From positions 36,094 to 100,093 of the forward strand of contig JAFZZY010000067.1 in the NCBI GenBank assembly GCA_017615545.1: DNA of 64,000 bases, given 5' to 3'. Made by a program: the position numbers and the translations under genes. Shown in pieces: positions 26,278 through 38,567 of this stretch; the stretch's first letter is position 1; every line of letters begins with the position of its first letter. This stretch comes from Lachnospiraceae bacterium (GTDB lineage: Bacteria; Bacillota; Clostridia; Lachnospirales; Lachnospiraceae). Below the pieces are notes generated by a model that saw only the letters and a program-made list of their open reading frames with translations, ran no database searches and had not been told where the DNA came from.

Positions 26278-27225
26278 ATGGGTAATAACGACTATTACGA
26301 GACATTGGCCGCCGGAACTGCAACGTTCCCGAGCAATGCCACTTCTTTGAATCTGTGGAACAATAATATCACCAATCTGAGCATCTTGCAGGGTTGCGAC
26401 GAGCTTCGCGTTTTGAACCTCTCGGATAATCCCATCGAGAGTCTCGAGCCGTTGAAGAAACTGACGAAACTCGAGGAACTGGATCTCTCGGTCTGCGAAC
26501 TCCAGACCATCGAGCACCTGTCGGAACTTCGTTCTTTGAAGAAACTGAATGTTTCCTCGAACGATATCGAGGATTTCTCCGATCTCGGCGCATTGACCCA
26601 GCTCGAGCAGCTCGACATCTCCTACAACCAGTGTACGGAGATCGCTTCGCTTGCGTTCCTGAGTAATCTGACCCGCCTGGTCATCAGTTCCAATCACGTT
26701 GCGAACCTGAAGGCGATCATCGACCTGAACGCTTTGGAGTATCTGGAGGCTTCCTTCAACGAGCTTCGCGATTTTCCGGACATTTCTTCCATGTCGAATT
26801 TGCGTCACCTGGATCTTTCGTTCAACCACATCCGCGACGTCAACGTGCAGTTCATTCCGACCACGCTTCGTTTCCTGGATCTCTCCAACAACTCGATCCG
26901 TTTTAATGGCGACCTGCGTTGGATGAACAGTCTGGAGACGCTGAACCTGGCGAATAACAACCTGACCACCACGGACGCGGTGGTCCACCTGAAGCGCATC
27001 AAACGACTCGATCTCTCCGGTAACCGCATCACGAACGTCGATGCCCTGACCGAACTCGAGACCCTCGAGGAACTCGATCTCTCGGACAATGAGATCAAAA
27101 ACATCAGTTTGTTGTACAAACTGCCGCACTTAAAGCGCCTGAACCTCTCCGGCAACCCCGAAGATGTTGGCAAGCAGGCCTTCTATCTGCGCGTGCAGAT
27201 GCCGAAATGCGAGATCATCGTATGA
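26278..27225 (+). CDS. Leucine-rich repeat protein, SDS22-like
   Basis: A 315-residue protein made almost entirely of leucine-rich repeats of ~22 residues (pattern LxxLxxLxLSxNxIxxL), for example LEELDLSVCELQTI and LRHLDLSFNHIRDV, about 12-13 repeats. The regular 22-residue period and the asparagine ladder match the SDS22/internalin class. There is no signal peptide, membrane segment or anchor, so it is likely cytoplasmic and may act as a protein-binding scaffold. The start is well supported by GGAGG eight bases before the ATG. It is monocistronic with its own promoter and terminator. The binding partner is unknown; no phosphatase or effector domain is attached. Confidence 0.88.
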   Translation: MGNNDYYETLAAGTATFPSNATSLNLWNNNITNLSILQGCDELRVLNLSDNPIESLEPLKKLTKLEELDLSVCELQTIEHLSELRSLKKLNVSSNDIEDFSDLGALTQLEQLDISYNQCTEIASLAFLSNLTRLVISSNHVANLKAIIDLNALEYLEASFNELRDFPDISSMSNLRHLDLSFNHIRDVNVQFIPTTLRFLDLSNNSIRFNGDLRWMNSLETLNLANNNLTTTDAVVHLKRIKRLDLSGNRITNVDALTELETLEELDLSDNEIKNISLLYKLPHLKRLNLSGNPEDVGKQAFYLRVQMPKCEIIV

Positions 27226-27251
27226 CGTATTTGTCGCTCATATCATAATAC

Positions 27252-27291
27252 AAGCCCGGCGGAGAGCTGCTCTCCCGCCGGGCTTTTGCTT
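27252..27291. terminator. Bidirectional terminator after the LRR gene
   Basis: A 15-16 bp GC-rich stem with one bulged base (27252-27266 with 27270-27285), followed by TT on the plus strand. It lies between the LRR gene and the convergent DUF5131 gene. Confidence 0.88.
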
Positions 27292-27300
27292 TTCTTATTA

Positions 27301-28104
27301 TCACTCCATGTCCAGGCCTGCTTTGTGTGCCTGCGAATGTTGCAGGGGACGCGGGATCTTGTAGATCTTTCCGTCCTTCAGAAGCTTCGCACCGGTCTGG
27401 TGGTAGTAGAAGGCGATTCCGTTTTCTTTACACTGTGTGTGCAGGTCCTTCACCCAGGCGTAGTCGCAGATGCGGGCTTCGGCGCCGGATTCTCCTCCGA
27501 CGGAAACATACTTCAGGATAGGACTTCCATTGGCCGCCCGATAGTCGGCGATGTATTTCCGAAGGTCCACGTGGGACAGCATGGGCTCCACCATCACCGA
27601 ATGGTGATGCAGCGGAAGTGCCAGGTAGATGGGCAGGCGTCGGTCGGCCATCTCCTGATTTTCACAGGTGACGGCGATGGTGACGTGCTCCCAGCCGGGG
27701 CCCCAGTCCGCGGGCAGGTGTTCAGCGATGCGCTCAGGCCGCTTTGTGATCATGAAGAAGGTACAGTCCCTTCGCTCACGCATCATGTCCCAGGCATCCT
27801 CCCGCCACGCATCCGCGTCGCGGTGAAAGAAGTCCGAAGAAAAGCAGGTGAAGATGTGCGATCCGTGCGGGATCTTGTATCTCCCCTTATTCTTTCCGGA
27901 GCGCAGGATGCGGACCGGCAGGTCGAAACTGTCGGTCTTTTGCACCACGGACGGATCCCGCCCAACGGCCTCGTCCTTGCGATACATATAGCAGTGCAGA
28001 CAGCCTGTGCTGGCGCGGGTGCAACCGTGCCACAGGTTCCAATTGGCCGTAATAGGAGGACGCGGATCCCTGTTCTCTTCGGGAAATAGTGACAATTGTT
28101 CCAT
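27301..28104 (-). CDS. DUF5131 family protein (phage Gp37/Gp68-like)
   Basis: A 267-residue protein of the DUF5131 (Gp37/Gp68) family, found in phages and bacteria and without an established function. The N-terminal cysteine cluster, NLWHGCTRASTGCLHCYMYR (C-x6-C-x2-C), and the general layout resemble radical-SAM-like metal-binding proteins. Further family blocks are visible (FFMITKRPERI, VSVGGESGAEARICDYAWV, FYYHQTGAKL). It starts three bases after the GH31 stop codon, so it is probably translated from the same mRNA. No other phage genes are nearby, so I see no sign of a prophage here. Confidence 0.85.
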   Translation of the reverse strand: MEQLSLFPEENRDPRPPITANWNLWHGCTRASTGCLHCYMYRKDEAVGRDPSVVQKTDSFDLPVRILRSGKNKGRYKIPHGSHIFTCFSSDFFHRDADAWREDAWDMMRERRDCTFFMITKRPERIAEHLPADWGPGWEHVTIAVTCENQEMADRRLPIYLALPLHHHSVMVEPMLSHVDLRKYIADYRAANGSPILKYVSVGGESGAEARICDYAWVKDLHTQCKENGIAFYYHQTGAKLLKDGKIYKIPRPLQHSQAHKAGLDME

Positions 28105-28107
28105 AGA

Positions 28108-30447
28108 TTAAAATCTTACCATGATCTCGTCGTCATGCGGGAGCAAAATGAGGTCGGCTCCGTCGTAACGGGCGTCGGCGCCTTCCACCGATTTGGGCTC
28201 GGGGAAATTCACGAGTGCCACGCGATACGGCGCTTCCGCACGGGTCATGATGCGCACCGTATTCTTCTCACGCTGTACGGTCGTCTCGTGCACGCAGGTG
28301 CCGGACGCGTCGTAAATGCGGACTCTGGGTGATGCTTTGTCAGACAAAGCGTAGACTTTCAGGGTTACATTTTCCGCGTAATCGTACTCGGCGTCGGTCT
28401 TGCAGTCGCCGATCGGGAGAATGGTGTTCGCACGGACGAACAGCGGCATGTGGAAGTAGTCGTAAGTCTTGCGGATCCAGCGCTCGCCGCGGATCTCCTC
28501 GCCGGTCATGTAGTCGGTCCAGATGCCCTTCGGCAGGTAGAATACGCCCTCGCCCTGCGGATTGAAGATCGGCGCTACCAGGAGGGACGGGCCCAGCATG
28601 TACTGGCGGTCCAGATACTGGCAGGTCGGGTCATCGGGGAATTCGAGGACCATCGCGCGCATCATCGGGATACCGGTCTGGCTCGTGCGAACGGCCGATG
28701 CATATAAGTACGGCATCAGGGATGCCTTGAGTTCACAGAATGTGCGGGAAACCTCGACCGCCTCATCGTCGAATGCCCACGGCACGCGGTAGGACGTGCT
28801 GCCGTGATAACGGGAGTGCGAGGAAAGCAGGCCGAACTGTGTCCAACGCTTGTAGACATCGGCCGTGGAGGTCGCCTCGAAACCGCCGATATCGTGGCTC
28901 CAGAAACCGAAGCCGGACATGGTCAGGGACAGGCCGCCGCGCAGGCTCTCGCTCATCGACTCGTAGTCCGACCAGCAGTCGCCGCCCCAGTGTACCGGGA
29001 ACTTCTGACCGCCGACCGTCGCGGAGCGTGCAAACAGGACCGCTTCCTTCTCGCCGCGCTTGCGGACCAGAAGCTCGTAGACGCACTTATTGTACAGGTA
29101 GGTATAGTAATTGTGCATGCGCACCGGATCGGAGCCGTCGTAGTAAACGCAGTCGGTCGGGATGCGCTCGCCGAAATCGGTCTTGAAGCAATCCACGCCC
29201 ATGTCCAGAAGGGCTTCCAGTTTATCCTGGTACCACTTCCATGCGGCGGGGTTCGTAAAGTCCACGATCGCCAGGCCGGGCTGCCACATATCCCACTGCC
29301 ATACATCGCCGTTCTTGCGCTTGATGAAATAGCCGTTCTCGACGCCCTCCTGGAAGAGTTCGGACTCCTGGGCGATATAACTGTTGATCCATACGCAGAT
29401 CTTCAGTCCGCGCGCCTTCAGACGCGCCAGCATGCCCTCCGGATCCGGGAACACCTCGTGGTCCCACAGGAAGCTGGACCAGGTGAATTCCTTCATCCAA
29501 AAGCAGTCGAAATGGAAGACCTTCAACGGGATGCCGCGTTGCTTACATCCGTCCACGAAGGAATTGACCGTAGCTTCGTCGTAATTCGTCGTGAAGGACG
29601 TGGAAAGCCAGAGTCCGAAGGACCAGGCCGGGGGCAATGCGGGCCGGCCCGCGATCGCCGTGTAGCGCGTCAAAACCTCCTTCATCGAAGGACCATTGAT
29701 AAAGAAATACTCCAGCGACTCTCCCGCTACGGAGAACGCCGCCTTCTTCACCACCTCGCTGCCGACCTCAAACGAGACCGGATCGGGATGATTTACAAAA
29801 ATACCGTATCCCCGGTTAGAGATCATGAACGGTATGTTCTTATATGCAAGTTCGGTGGATGTGCCGCCGTCCTCATTCCACGTGTCGACCGACTGTCCGT
29901 TCTTCACAAACGGTGTAAAACGCTCGCCCAGGCCGTAGAATGTCTCGCCGACCGCGATGGTGTGCTGCTGGCGGATGTAGGTGTCGTGCTCGCCGCCGTC
30001 ATCGTACGCCAGTCCACGCCAGTCGGTCTTCAGGTATCCGAGGTCGCGGCCCTCGCTCCGGGCAATGACTTCCCCGTCGCGGTAGAACGTCATTCGCCAG
30101 AAATTGACCAAAAACTCCAGCGTGGTGCTGCCGGACGTGATGCGGATCGCGTCATCCAGCTCCTCCACATCCAGCTCCTGGTCCGTCATCGGCTCGAGTT
30201 CGAACTCCGGCTGCTTCTGCTGCACGCCGGCATAGTGCCACACGCGGATGCGGAATACATCCGGCATGGGCGATGTGACGCTGATGGTCAGATTGACGCC
30301 GCCGAGCGTGCTGCCGCGGTGCTCGATGCGATGCGTCGGGCAGGTCAGGACGACCTTCGTATCGGTCTTCTTTACATAGTAGATCTGCGCGGGTGAAAAG
30401 CACTCGCAGCCCTCCTTAAATAACCAACATCCGTTGCTGAACTTCAT
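28108..30447 (-). CDS. GH31 alpha-glycosidase, probably alpha-xylosidase (YicI-like)
   Basis: A 779-residue intracellular family 31 glycoside hydrolase. The order of domains matches YicI: N-terminal beta-sandwich, catalytic barrel (~260-590) and C-terminal beta domains. The nucleophile aspartate lies in FKTDFGERIP, the exact YicI motif, and the likely acid/base aspartate in WGGDCWSDYESM. These favour alpha-xylosidase activity on xyloglucan oligosaccharides over alpha-glucosidase, though substrate needs testing. There is no signal peptide. The ATG at 30447 (MKFSNGCWLF) is preceded by AAAGGGGG; the longer frame is not supported. It follows the alkaline phosphatase gene by 18 bases. With the GH9 and uronate genes it suits growth on plant cell walls. 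Confidence 0.9.
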   Translation of the reverse strand: MKFSNGCWLFKEGCECFSPAQIYYVKKTDTKVVLTCPTHRIEHRGSTLGGVNLTISVTSPMPDVFRIRVWHYAGVQQKQPEFELEPMTDQELDVEELDDAIRITSGSTTLEFLVNFWRMTFYRDGEVIARSEGRDLGYLKTDWRGLAYDDGGEHDTYIRQQHTIAVGETFYGLGERFTPFVKNGQSVDTWNEDGGTSTELAYKNIPFMISNRGYGIFVNHPDPVSFEVGSEVVKKAAFSVAGESLEYFFINGPSMKEVLTRYTAIAGRPALPPAWSFGLWLSTSFTTNYDEATVNSFVDGCKQRGIPLKVFHFDCFWMKEFTWSSFLWDHEVFPDPEGMLARLKARGLKICVWINSYIAQESELFQEGVENGYFIKRKNGDVWQWDMWQPGLAIVDFTNPAAWKWYQDKLEALLDMGVDCFKTDFGERIPTDCVYYDGSDPVRMHNYYTYLYNKCVYELLVRKRGEKEAVLFARSATVGGQKFPVHWGGDCWSDYESMSESLRGGLSLTMSGFGFWSHDIGGFEATSTADVYKRWTQFGLLSSHSRYHGSTSYRVPWAFDDEAVEVSRTFCELKASLMPYLYASAVRTSQTGIPMMRAMVLEFPDDPTCQYLDRQYMLGPSLLVAPIFNPQGEGVFYLPKGIWTDYMTGEEIRGERWIRKTYDYFHMPLFVRANTILPIGDCKTDAEYDYAENVTLKVYALSDKASPRVRIYDASGTCVHETTVQREKNTVRIMTRAEAPYRVALVNFPEPKSVEGADARYDGADLILLPHDDEIMVRF

Positions 30448-30465
30448 ATATCCCCCTTTCGGCAC

Positions 30466-32192
30466 CTACTCGATGCCCAAAAGTTTCTCTATTTTCTTTG
30501 CGATCTCCGTGTTGTCAAACGTTCCGGAGAATTCTTCCGCGCCCGCGCCGATCGCATAGATCGGGATCTGCGCGCCCGTGTGGTAAACGGTCGTAAAGCG
30601 TACGCCGCACTTTTTCGCCAGAATGGTCGTCACGGTAAATGCGAGCGGCTCGTAGGATCCGTAATTCTCGTACATCGCCGTGCCGTAGGTCGCGGTCTCG
30701 CCCTTCATGCTCGCAAGGTACGCGGCATGCAACTGCAGTACTTCGTCGTTTGTCATCTTCAGTTTCGGGTCGTCACCCGCCTGGAAGGTCGCGTCAAACG
30801 TGAGGCCGAACAACGAACGGATCTCCCACAAAACGGTCTCCCAGTCCGTGCCCTGCGGCCGGTATTCCAGCGCCACCTTTACCATGTAATCACGGTATGA
30901 CAGTTTCTGGTTCTTCAGACCCTGCAGGTATAATTCATAGCCCATGTTGGAGTAGCCCAGGCCCATGCCGCCGGTCTCGTGATCCGCGGTCACCAGGATG
31001 AGGGTCTCCTCCGGATGTGCTTTGTAGAACTCCAGCGCGACCCCGACGGCTTTCTCCAGGTCCAGCACCTCGCGGACCACGGAGCCCGCGTCGTTTTCAT
31101 GCGCCGCCCAGTCGATCAGACCGCCCTCGATGCCGAAGAAAAAGCCCTGTTGCTCGCCTAATACCTTCAGGCCGCCCAAAACGTAGTCTGCCAGGTCGGC
31201 GGAGCCTCTCTCCGCGTCTATGCGAAGCTTCATCGCATCGCCCTCGCCACGCTGCTCGCTGGTGATGAGCACCCGGCCCATGCTTTCATTCAGTTTGGAC
31301 AATGCGGCATCCTTATCGCGGTAGACCTTGTAACCCAACGTTTTCGCCAGTTCGTACAGGTCAGCCTGCGCGCCATCCGCTCCGACCGGCTGGCGGATCG
31401 TGCCGCCGCCGAGGTAGTCAAAACCGCTGGCCAGCATGTCCATGCCGAGTTCATAATACATCGTCCGGTTCACCTGATGGCCGTAATATCCGGCCGGTGT
31501 CGCGTGATTGATATTTGCGTTGGATACCACGCCGACCTTGAAGCCCAGGCGGGATTTGACCTTCTCCGCGATCGTTTCGTATCGCTCGGTCCCGTCCGCG
31601 TTCACGCCGATGGCGTCCGTCGCCGTCTTATGCCCCGTCGTAATGGCCGTGATGGCCGCCGCCGAGTCCGTGATAAATGAATCGCCGTTATAATTGACCA
31701 CGCTTCCGACCACCGGGAACTGCTCAAAATTCAGCAAGCTGCCCGCATAGGAGGTCTGCGCCGGGTCGTAATTCTTTCCGCCCTCCACGGCCGCCTTATA
31801 GTACGAGGCTGCCTGGATATGACCGATGCCCATGCCGTCGCCGATGAACAGGAAGATGTACTTCGGCTTCTTCGGCGTTTCCGCGGCCGGTTCAGTCGTC
31901 GGTTCCGTGAGTGCCTCGGTCCCTTCGATCGTAGGCTCCTGTGTCGGTGCCTCCGTCTGTATCGGTGCCTGTGTATCGGCCTCGGTCGTCGGTTGCGGCG
32001 CCGTCGTCGGCTCCTGCTCCGTCACGGCCACCGTAGTCGCCGGCGCTTTCGTGGTCTCCGGTGCCTGCGTCGTCGACACCGGCGCCACCGGTTCGGTCGC
32101 CTTCGTTTCGTCCGTTGCCAGCAGAGAACATCCGCTCAGAACGGTCAATGACAGGGACATGATCGCCGCCGTCACTGCATTTTTCCATTTTT

Positions 32193-32196
<4 letters not shown>
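30466..32196 (-). CDS. Alkaline phosphatase lipoprotein
   Basis: A 576-residue exported alkaline phosphatase (PhoA superfamily) that releases phosphate from phosphomonoesters at the cell surface. A signal peptide with lipobox (TVLSGCS) suggests a lipoprotein. A Thr/Pro/Glu-rich linker (~30-108) spaces the enzyme from the membrane. Catalytic motifs are intact: IGDGMGIGH (metal), the nucleophile serine in [17 protein letters not shown] and [12 protein letters not shown]. The ATG overlaps the uvrA stop as ATGA (32196-32193), so translation is probably coupled to uvrA, an unusual partner. No Pho box was looked for successfully upstream, because the region is uvrA coding sequence. Confidence 0.92.
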
Positions 32197-35027
<2,831 letters not shown>

Positions 35028-35030
35028 TGG

Positions 35031-37031
35031 TTATTTCATTTGCTCCTGTAATTTCTTCAGTTCGATCATGCGATCGCGCAGTTCCACCGCGCTTTCGAAA
35101 TCGAGCTGGGCTGCCGCCTTGCGCATCTGCTTCTCCACATCGGCGATCAGCTTTGCGAGTTCCTTCTCGCTCATCGACTCGGGATCCTTCTCCAGCTGCG
35201 CCGACGCCTGCTCCGCCTTCTTCGAGATGGAGATCAGGTCGCGGACCGCCTTCTGGACCGTCTGCGGCGTGATGCCATTGGCCTCGTTATAAGCCTGCTG
35301 AATGGCACGACGGCGCGCGGTCTCCGAGATCGCGTTCTTCATCGAATCGGTCTCCGTGTCCGCATACATCACGACGCGTCCCTGCGCATTACGTGCGGCA
35401 CGGCCGATGGTCTGGATCAGCGAGGTCTCCGAACGCAGGAAGCCCTCCTTATCCGCATCCAGGATCGCGACCAGGGCAATCTCCGGGATGTCCAGGCCCT
35501 CTCGCAGGAGGTTAATTCCGACGAGCACGTCGAACTGATCCATACGCATGTCGCGGATGATCTCCGAACGCTCGAGGGTGTCGATATCCGAGTGCAGGTA
35601 TTTCACACGCACGCCGAGGCCCCTGTAATACTCCGTCAGGTCCTCTGCCATCTTCTTCGTCAACGTCGTGACGAGCACTTTATTCTTCTGTTCCACAGTC
35701 CTGCGGATCTCACCGAGCAGATCATCGACCTGCCCCTCCACGGGACGCACGAAGATCTCCGGATCCAGCAGACCGGTCGGGCGGATCACCTGCTCGGTCC
35801 GCAGCAGTTCATGCTGCTGCTCGTATTCGCCGGGCGTCGCCGACACGAACATCATCTGGTTGATCTTATCTTCAAACTCGCCGAAATACAGCGGACGGTT
35901 ATCCAGGGCGCTGGGCAGGCGGAAGCCGTAATCCACCAGCGTCGTCTTACGCGAACGGTCGCCCGCGTACATGGCCCGGATCTGCGGCAACGTCATGTGC
36001 GACTCATCGATGATGATCAGGAAATCCTTCGGAAAATAATCCATCAGCGTGAACGGCGGCGCGCCCGCGGGCTGGTTCGTCAAATATCGGGAATAGTTTT
36101 CGATGCCCGAGCAGAAGCCGGTCTCCCGCAGCATCTCCACGTCATAACGGGTGCGCTCGCTGATGCGCTGCGCCTCCAACAGCCGCCCCTGCGACTTAAA
36201 CTCCTGCACGCGCTGCTCCATCTCCAGCAGGATCTCGCGCGCCGCGCGCTCGAGCTGCTCCTTCGGCACCACGTAATGCGACGCAGGGAAGATCGCGGCA
36301 AATGTGATCACGGCCTTCACCTTACCGGTGAGGGCGTCGACCTCGCTGACCCGCTCGATCTCGTCGCCGAAAAACTCGATCCTCAGCGCCGTATCGGAGC
36401 TCTCCACCGGGAAGATCTCCAGCACGTCGCCACGCACGCGGAAGGTACCGCGCTTGAAGTCCATCTCGCCGCGCACATATTGGATGTCGATCAGGCGGTC
36501 AATGACCTCCTCGCGACTTTTCTCCATGCCCGGCCGCAGGGTGAGCACCATGTTTTTGTAATCGATGGGGCTGCCCAAGCCGTAGATACAGGAAACCGAC
36601 GCCACGATGATCACATCCCTCCGCTCTGCCAGCGAGGCCGTCGCGGAGTGACGCAATTTGTCGATCTCATTATTGACCGACGAGTCCTTCTCTATATAGG
36701 TATCCGTCGAAGGCACGTAGGCCTCCGGCTGGTAGTAGTCATAGTAACTTACAAAGTATTCGACTGCATTGTCTGGAAAGAATTCTTTGAACTCACTGTA
36801 TAACTGTCCGGCCAATGTCTTGTTGTGCGCGATCACGAGGGTCGGCTTGCCGAGCGCCTGGATCACGTTTGCCATGGTGAAGGTCTTACCGGAACCCGTC
36901 ACGCCCAGTAGCGTCTGAAACTGATTTCCGTCTTCAAAACCTTTCACCAGGTCGTCGATCGCCTTCGGCTGATCGCCCGTCGGCCGGTACTCCGACACCA
37001 GATGAAACTGCGCTTTCTCGAACGGTCCCAT
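35031..37031 (-). CDS. uvrB: Excinuclease ABC subunit B
   Basis: UvrB verifies DNA damage after UvrA and recruits UvrC for incision. The 666-residue protein carries Walker A ([10 protein letters not shown]), the damage-probing beta-hairpin region ([19 protein letters not shown]), helicase motifs (QTIGRAARN) and a C-terminal UVR motif that binds UvrC ([13 protein letters not shown]). The start has a strong SD (GAAAGGAGGAGG). It is the first repair gene on this strand and is followed closely by uvrA. No clear LexA box is visible upstream; three hairpins occupy the gap to the zinc-ribbon gene. Confidence 0.98.
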   Translation of the reverse strand: MGPFEKAQFHLVSEYRPTGDQPKAIDDLVKGFEDGNQFQTLLGVTGSGKTFTMANVIQALGKPTLVIAHNKTLAGQLYSEFKEFFPDNAVEYFVSYYDYYQPEAYVPSTDTYIEKDSSVNNEIDKLRHSATASLAERRDVIIVASVSCIYGLGSPIDYKNMVLTLRPGMEKSREEVIDRLIDIQYVRGEMDFKRGTFRVRGDVLEIFPVESSDTALRIEFFGDEIERVSEVDALTGKVKAVITFAAIFPASHYVVPKEQLERAAREILLEMEQRVQEFKSQGRLLEAQRISERTRYDVEMLRETGFCSGIENYSRYLTNQPAGAPPFTLMDYFPKDFLIIIDESHMTLPQIRAMYAGDRSRKTTLVDYGFRLPSALDNRPLYFGEFEDKINQMMFVSATPGEYEQQHELLRTEQVIRPTGLLDPEIFVRPVEGQVDDLLGEIRRTVEQKNKVLVTTLTKKMAEDLTEYYRGLGVRVKYLHSDIDTLERSEIIRDMRMDQFDVLVGINLLREGLDIPEIALVAILDADKEGFLRSETSLIQTIGRAARNAQGRVVMYADTETDSMKNAISETARRRAIQQAYNEANGITPQTVQKAVRDLISISKKAEQASAQLEKDPESMSEKELAKLIADVEKQMRKAAAQLDFESAVELRDRMIELKKLQEQMK

Positions 37032-37078
37032 AAAGCCTCCTCCTTTCTCTTGCCTGAAAAAACTTGTTTTTATATATC

Positions 37079-37151
37079 CATAGTGCCCTCACCAAAGTGA
37101 GGGCACTATATTCCCGCAAAGCGGGGACTTATATTCCCGACAAACCGGGCA
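37079..37151. repeat. Three consecutive hairpins between the zinc-ribbon gene and uvrB
   Basis: Three stems follow each other, each with a CAAA/TTTG-type loop: a 12-bp one (37080-37091 with 37096-37107, arms TAGTGCCCTCAC and GTGAGGGCACTA), then CCCGC/GCGGG (37113-37117 with 37121-37125), then CCCG/CGGG (37136-37139 with 37145-37148). They are separated by short TATATT/TATATTC spacers. They could be terminators of the zinc-ribbon gene or protect mRNA ends. Confidence 0.6.
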
Positions 37152-37163
37152 TATGATATCAGA

Positions 37164-38501
37164 TCAATTGAAATCAAGCATCATCATGTCGATCATGCTG
37201 TTGATGAAACTGGTCGTGAACATGGACGATGAATACGTCATGTCAAATACCCATTTTCCGTTGATCTTCAGAACGCGAACGTCTTGCATGTAGAAATCCT
37301 CATCCTGATCACCCTTATATGTGACACGAAGCGAAACATCGTAACCATCCGTGATCGCTTTTTCATCGATCTCTGCAAAACTCTTATATGTGTTGTTGAT
37401 GACCGCAGCAACCTTTTCGCAATAAGCGTTGGCATCCTTTGCCTTAGCGCCTGCAGCTACAAGTGTGTTTTTGGTCGAACTGTCGCCTGCTGTAAGGGCA
37501 TCGCTCTTCGCCTTCAGGTTGATCGCGATCGTCCTATATTTATTTGCGACTGTAGCCAAAGTAGTTGCCTCCAAGGGCTTCTTTTCTACGATATCATACG
37601 AGAACTTCAGGTTCTTGCCGACCTTCTTCTCAAAATCGTCGTACTCCTCGTTCATGGCCTGACCATAGTCATATTCATCGATCATCTTAAGGAGAGTCTC
37701 ATTGCCCATGAGCTTCAATCCATCTTTCGTTGTGCTGAGAGCGTCCTCATACAACTTACCGATCACCTTCGGGTAGCAAGCATAATAATCATCCGCCTCG
37801 ATGGACTTCGAGTTCAAGGCACCGATCAGCTTCTTGATCGGAGTCTGGTAACTGCTGCCGAATACATTGACCAACAAGATGACGACCAAAATGATCGCAA
37901 CGAGAGCAAAGCCGATGATCGCCAACCATTTACCGGCACCGGACTTTTTCTTCGGTTCGCCTCCGGCAGGTACTGCCTGAGCGACCGGAGCGGCCTGTAC
38001 AGGAGCCTGGCCGGGTACTGCTGCCGCGGCAATTGTCTCGGGCTGAACCGGCTGCTGTGCTGCTGCCTTCAGTGCTTCCGCCTGCTGTGCCGCCTGCTGT
38101 GCCGCCTGCTGTGCTGCTGCCTGCTGCGCTGCTTTCGCCTGAGCTTCCGCCTCAGATCTCGCCTGCGCTGCCGCTTCTGCGGCTGCCTGCTGCGCCTCTG
38201 CCTGAGCCGCTACCTGAGCCGCTGCTGCCTGTGCAGCCGCCTGCTGCTGGGCTGCCTGAGCCGCCTGAGCTGCTGCCGCCGCCTGCGTCTCTGCCAACTG
38301 CGCCTGCACGTTCTGTGCTGCCGCAGCTGTCTGCTGCTGCTGAGCCGCGAACTGATCCTGGACCGTCGAAGCCGCTGCCGCCGCCTGCTGTGCCGTCTCA
38401 GCTGCCGCCTGAGCGACCGGAGTCGTTAATCTGGAACCGCAATTCAGGCAGAAATTCTGATTGTCTTCTGCCGGTGTTCCGCATTTTGAACAATACTTCA
38501 T
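37164..38501 (-). CDS. Zinc-ribbon membrane protein with Ala/Gln-rich linker
   Basis: A 445-residue protein of unknown function. It opens with a double-knuckle zinc ribbon (CSKCGTPAEDNQNFCLNCGS). A very low-complexity Ala/Gln-rich region (~28-165) and a Lys-rich patch follow, then one transmembrane helix (~190-212, WLAIIGFALVAIILVVILLV) and a ~230-residue outer domain. The zinc ribbon should be cytoplasmic and the C-terminal domain extracytoplasmic. Three other proteins in this window share the zinc ribbon (at 44995, 49770 and 50925). The start is supported by GGAGGG before the ATG. It lies between the S41 protease gene and uvrB. The function cannot be inferred. Confidence 0.82.
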   Translation of the reverse strand: MKYCSKCGTPAEDNQNFCLNCGSRLTTPVAQAAAETAQQAAAAASTVQDQFAAQQQQTAAAAQNVQAQLAETQAAAAAQAAQAAQQQAAAQAAAAQVAAQAEAQQAAAEAAAQARSEAEAQAKAAQQAAAQQAAQQAAQQAEALKAAAQQPVQPETIAAAAVPGQAPVQAAPVAQAVPAGGEPKKKSGAGKWLAIIGFALVAIILVVILLVNVFGSSYQTPIKKLIGALNSKSIEADDYYACYPKVIGKLYEDALSTTKDGLKLMGNETLLKMIDEYDYGQAMNEEYDDFEKKVGKNLKFSYDIVEKKPLEATTLATVANKYRTIAINLKAKSDALTAGDSSTKNTLVAAGAKAKDANAYCEKVAAVINNTYKSFAEIDEKAITDGYDVSLRVTYKGDQDEDFYMQDVRVLKINGKWVFDMTYSSSMFTTSFINSMIDMMMLDFN

Positions 38502-38567
38502 AGCTTGCCCTCCATATTTCTATCTTCATAAAACAAAGTGTTTTAACACTTTCACCTTTTCATGTGC

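Noticed and set aside
26176..27129. 317-codon minus-strand ORF opposite the LRR gene
   Set aside because: Its repeated VQLLEL-like pattern is the reverse of the leucine-rich repeats; no SD.
28804..30396. 530-codon plus-strand ORF opposite the GH31 gene
   Set aside because: Shadow of the conserved GH31 gene with biased, His/Arg-rich nonsense composition. Similar shadows at 11217-12854, 12867-13826, 47524-49578, 52346-54061 and 56790-58493 were dropped for the same reason.
37032..37163. LexA/SOS box before uvrB
   Set aside because: No GAAC-N4-GTTC sequence; the AAAAAC/GTTTTT repeat near 37060 does not fit.
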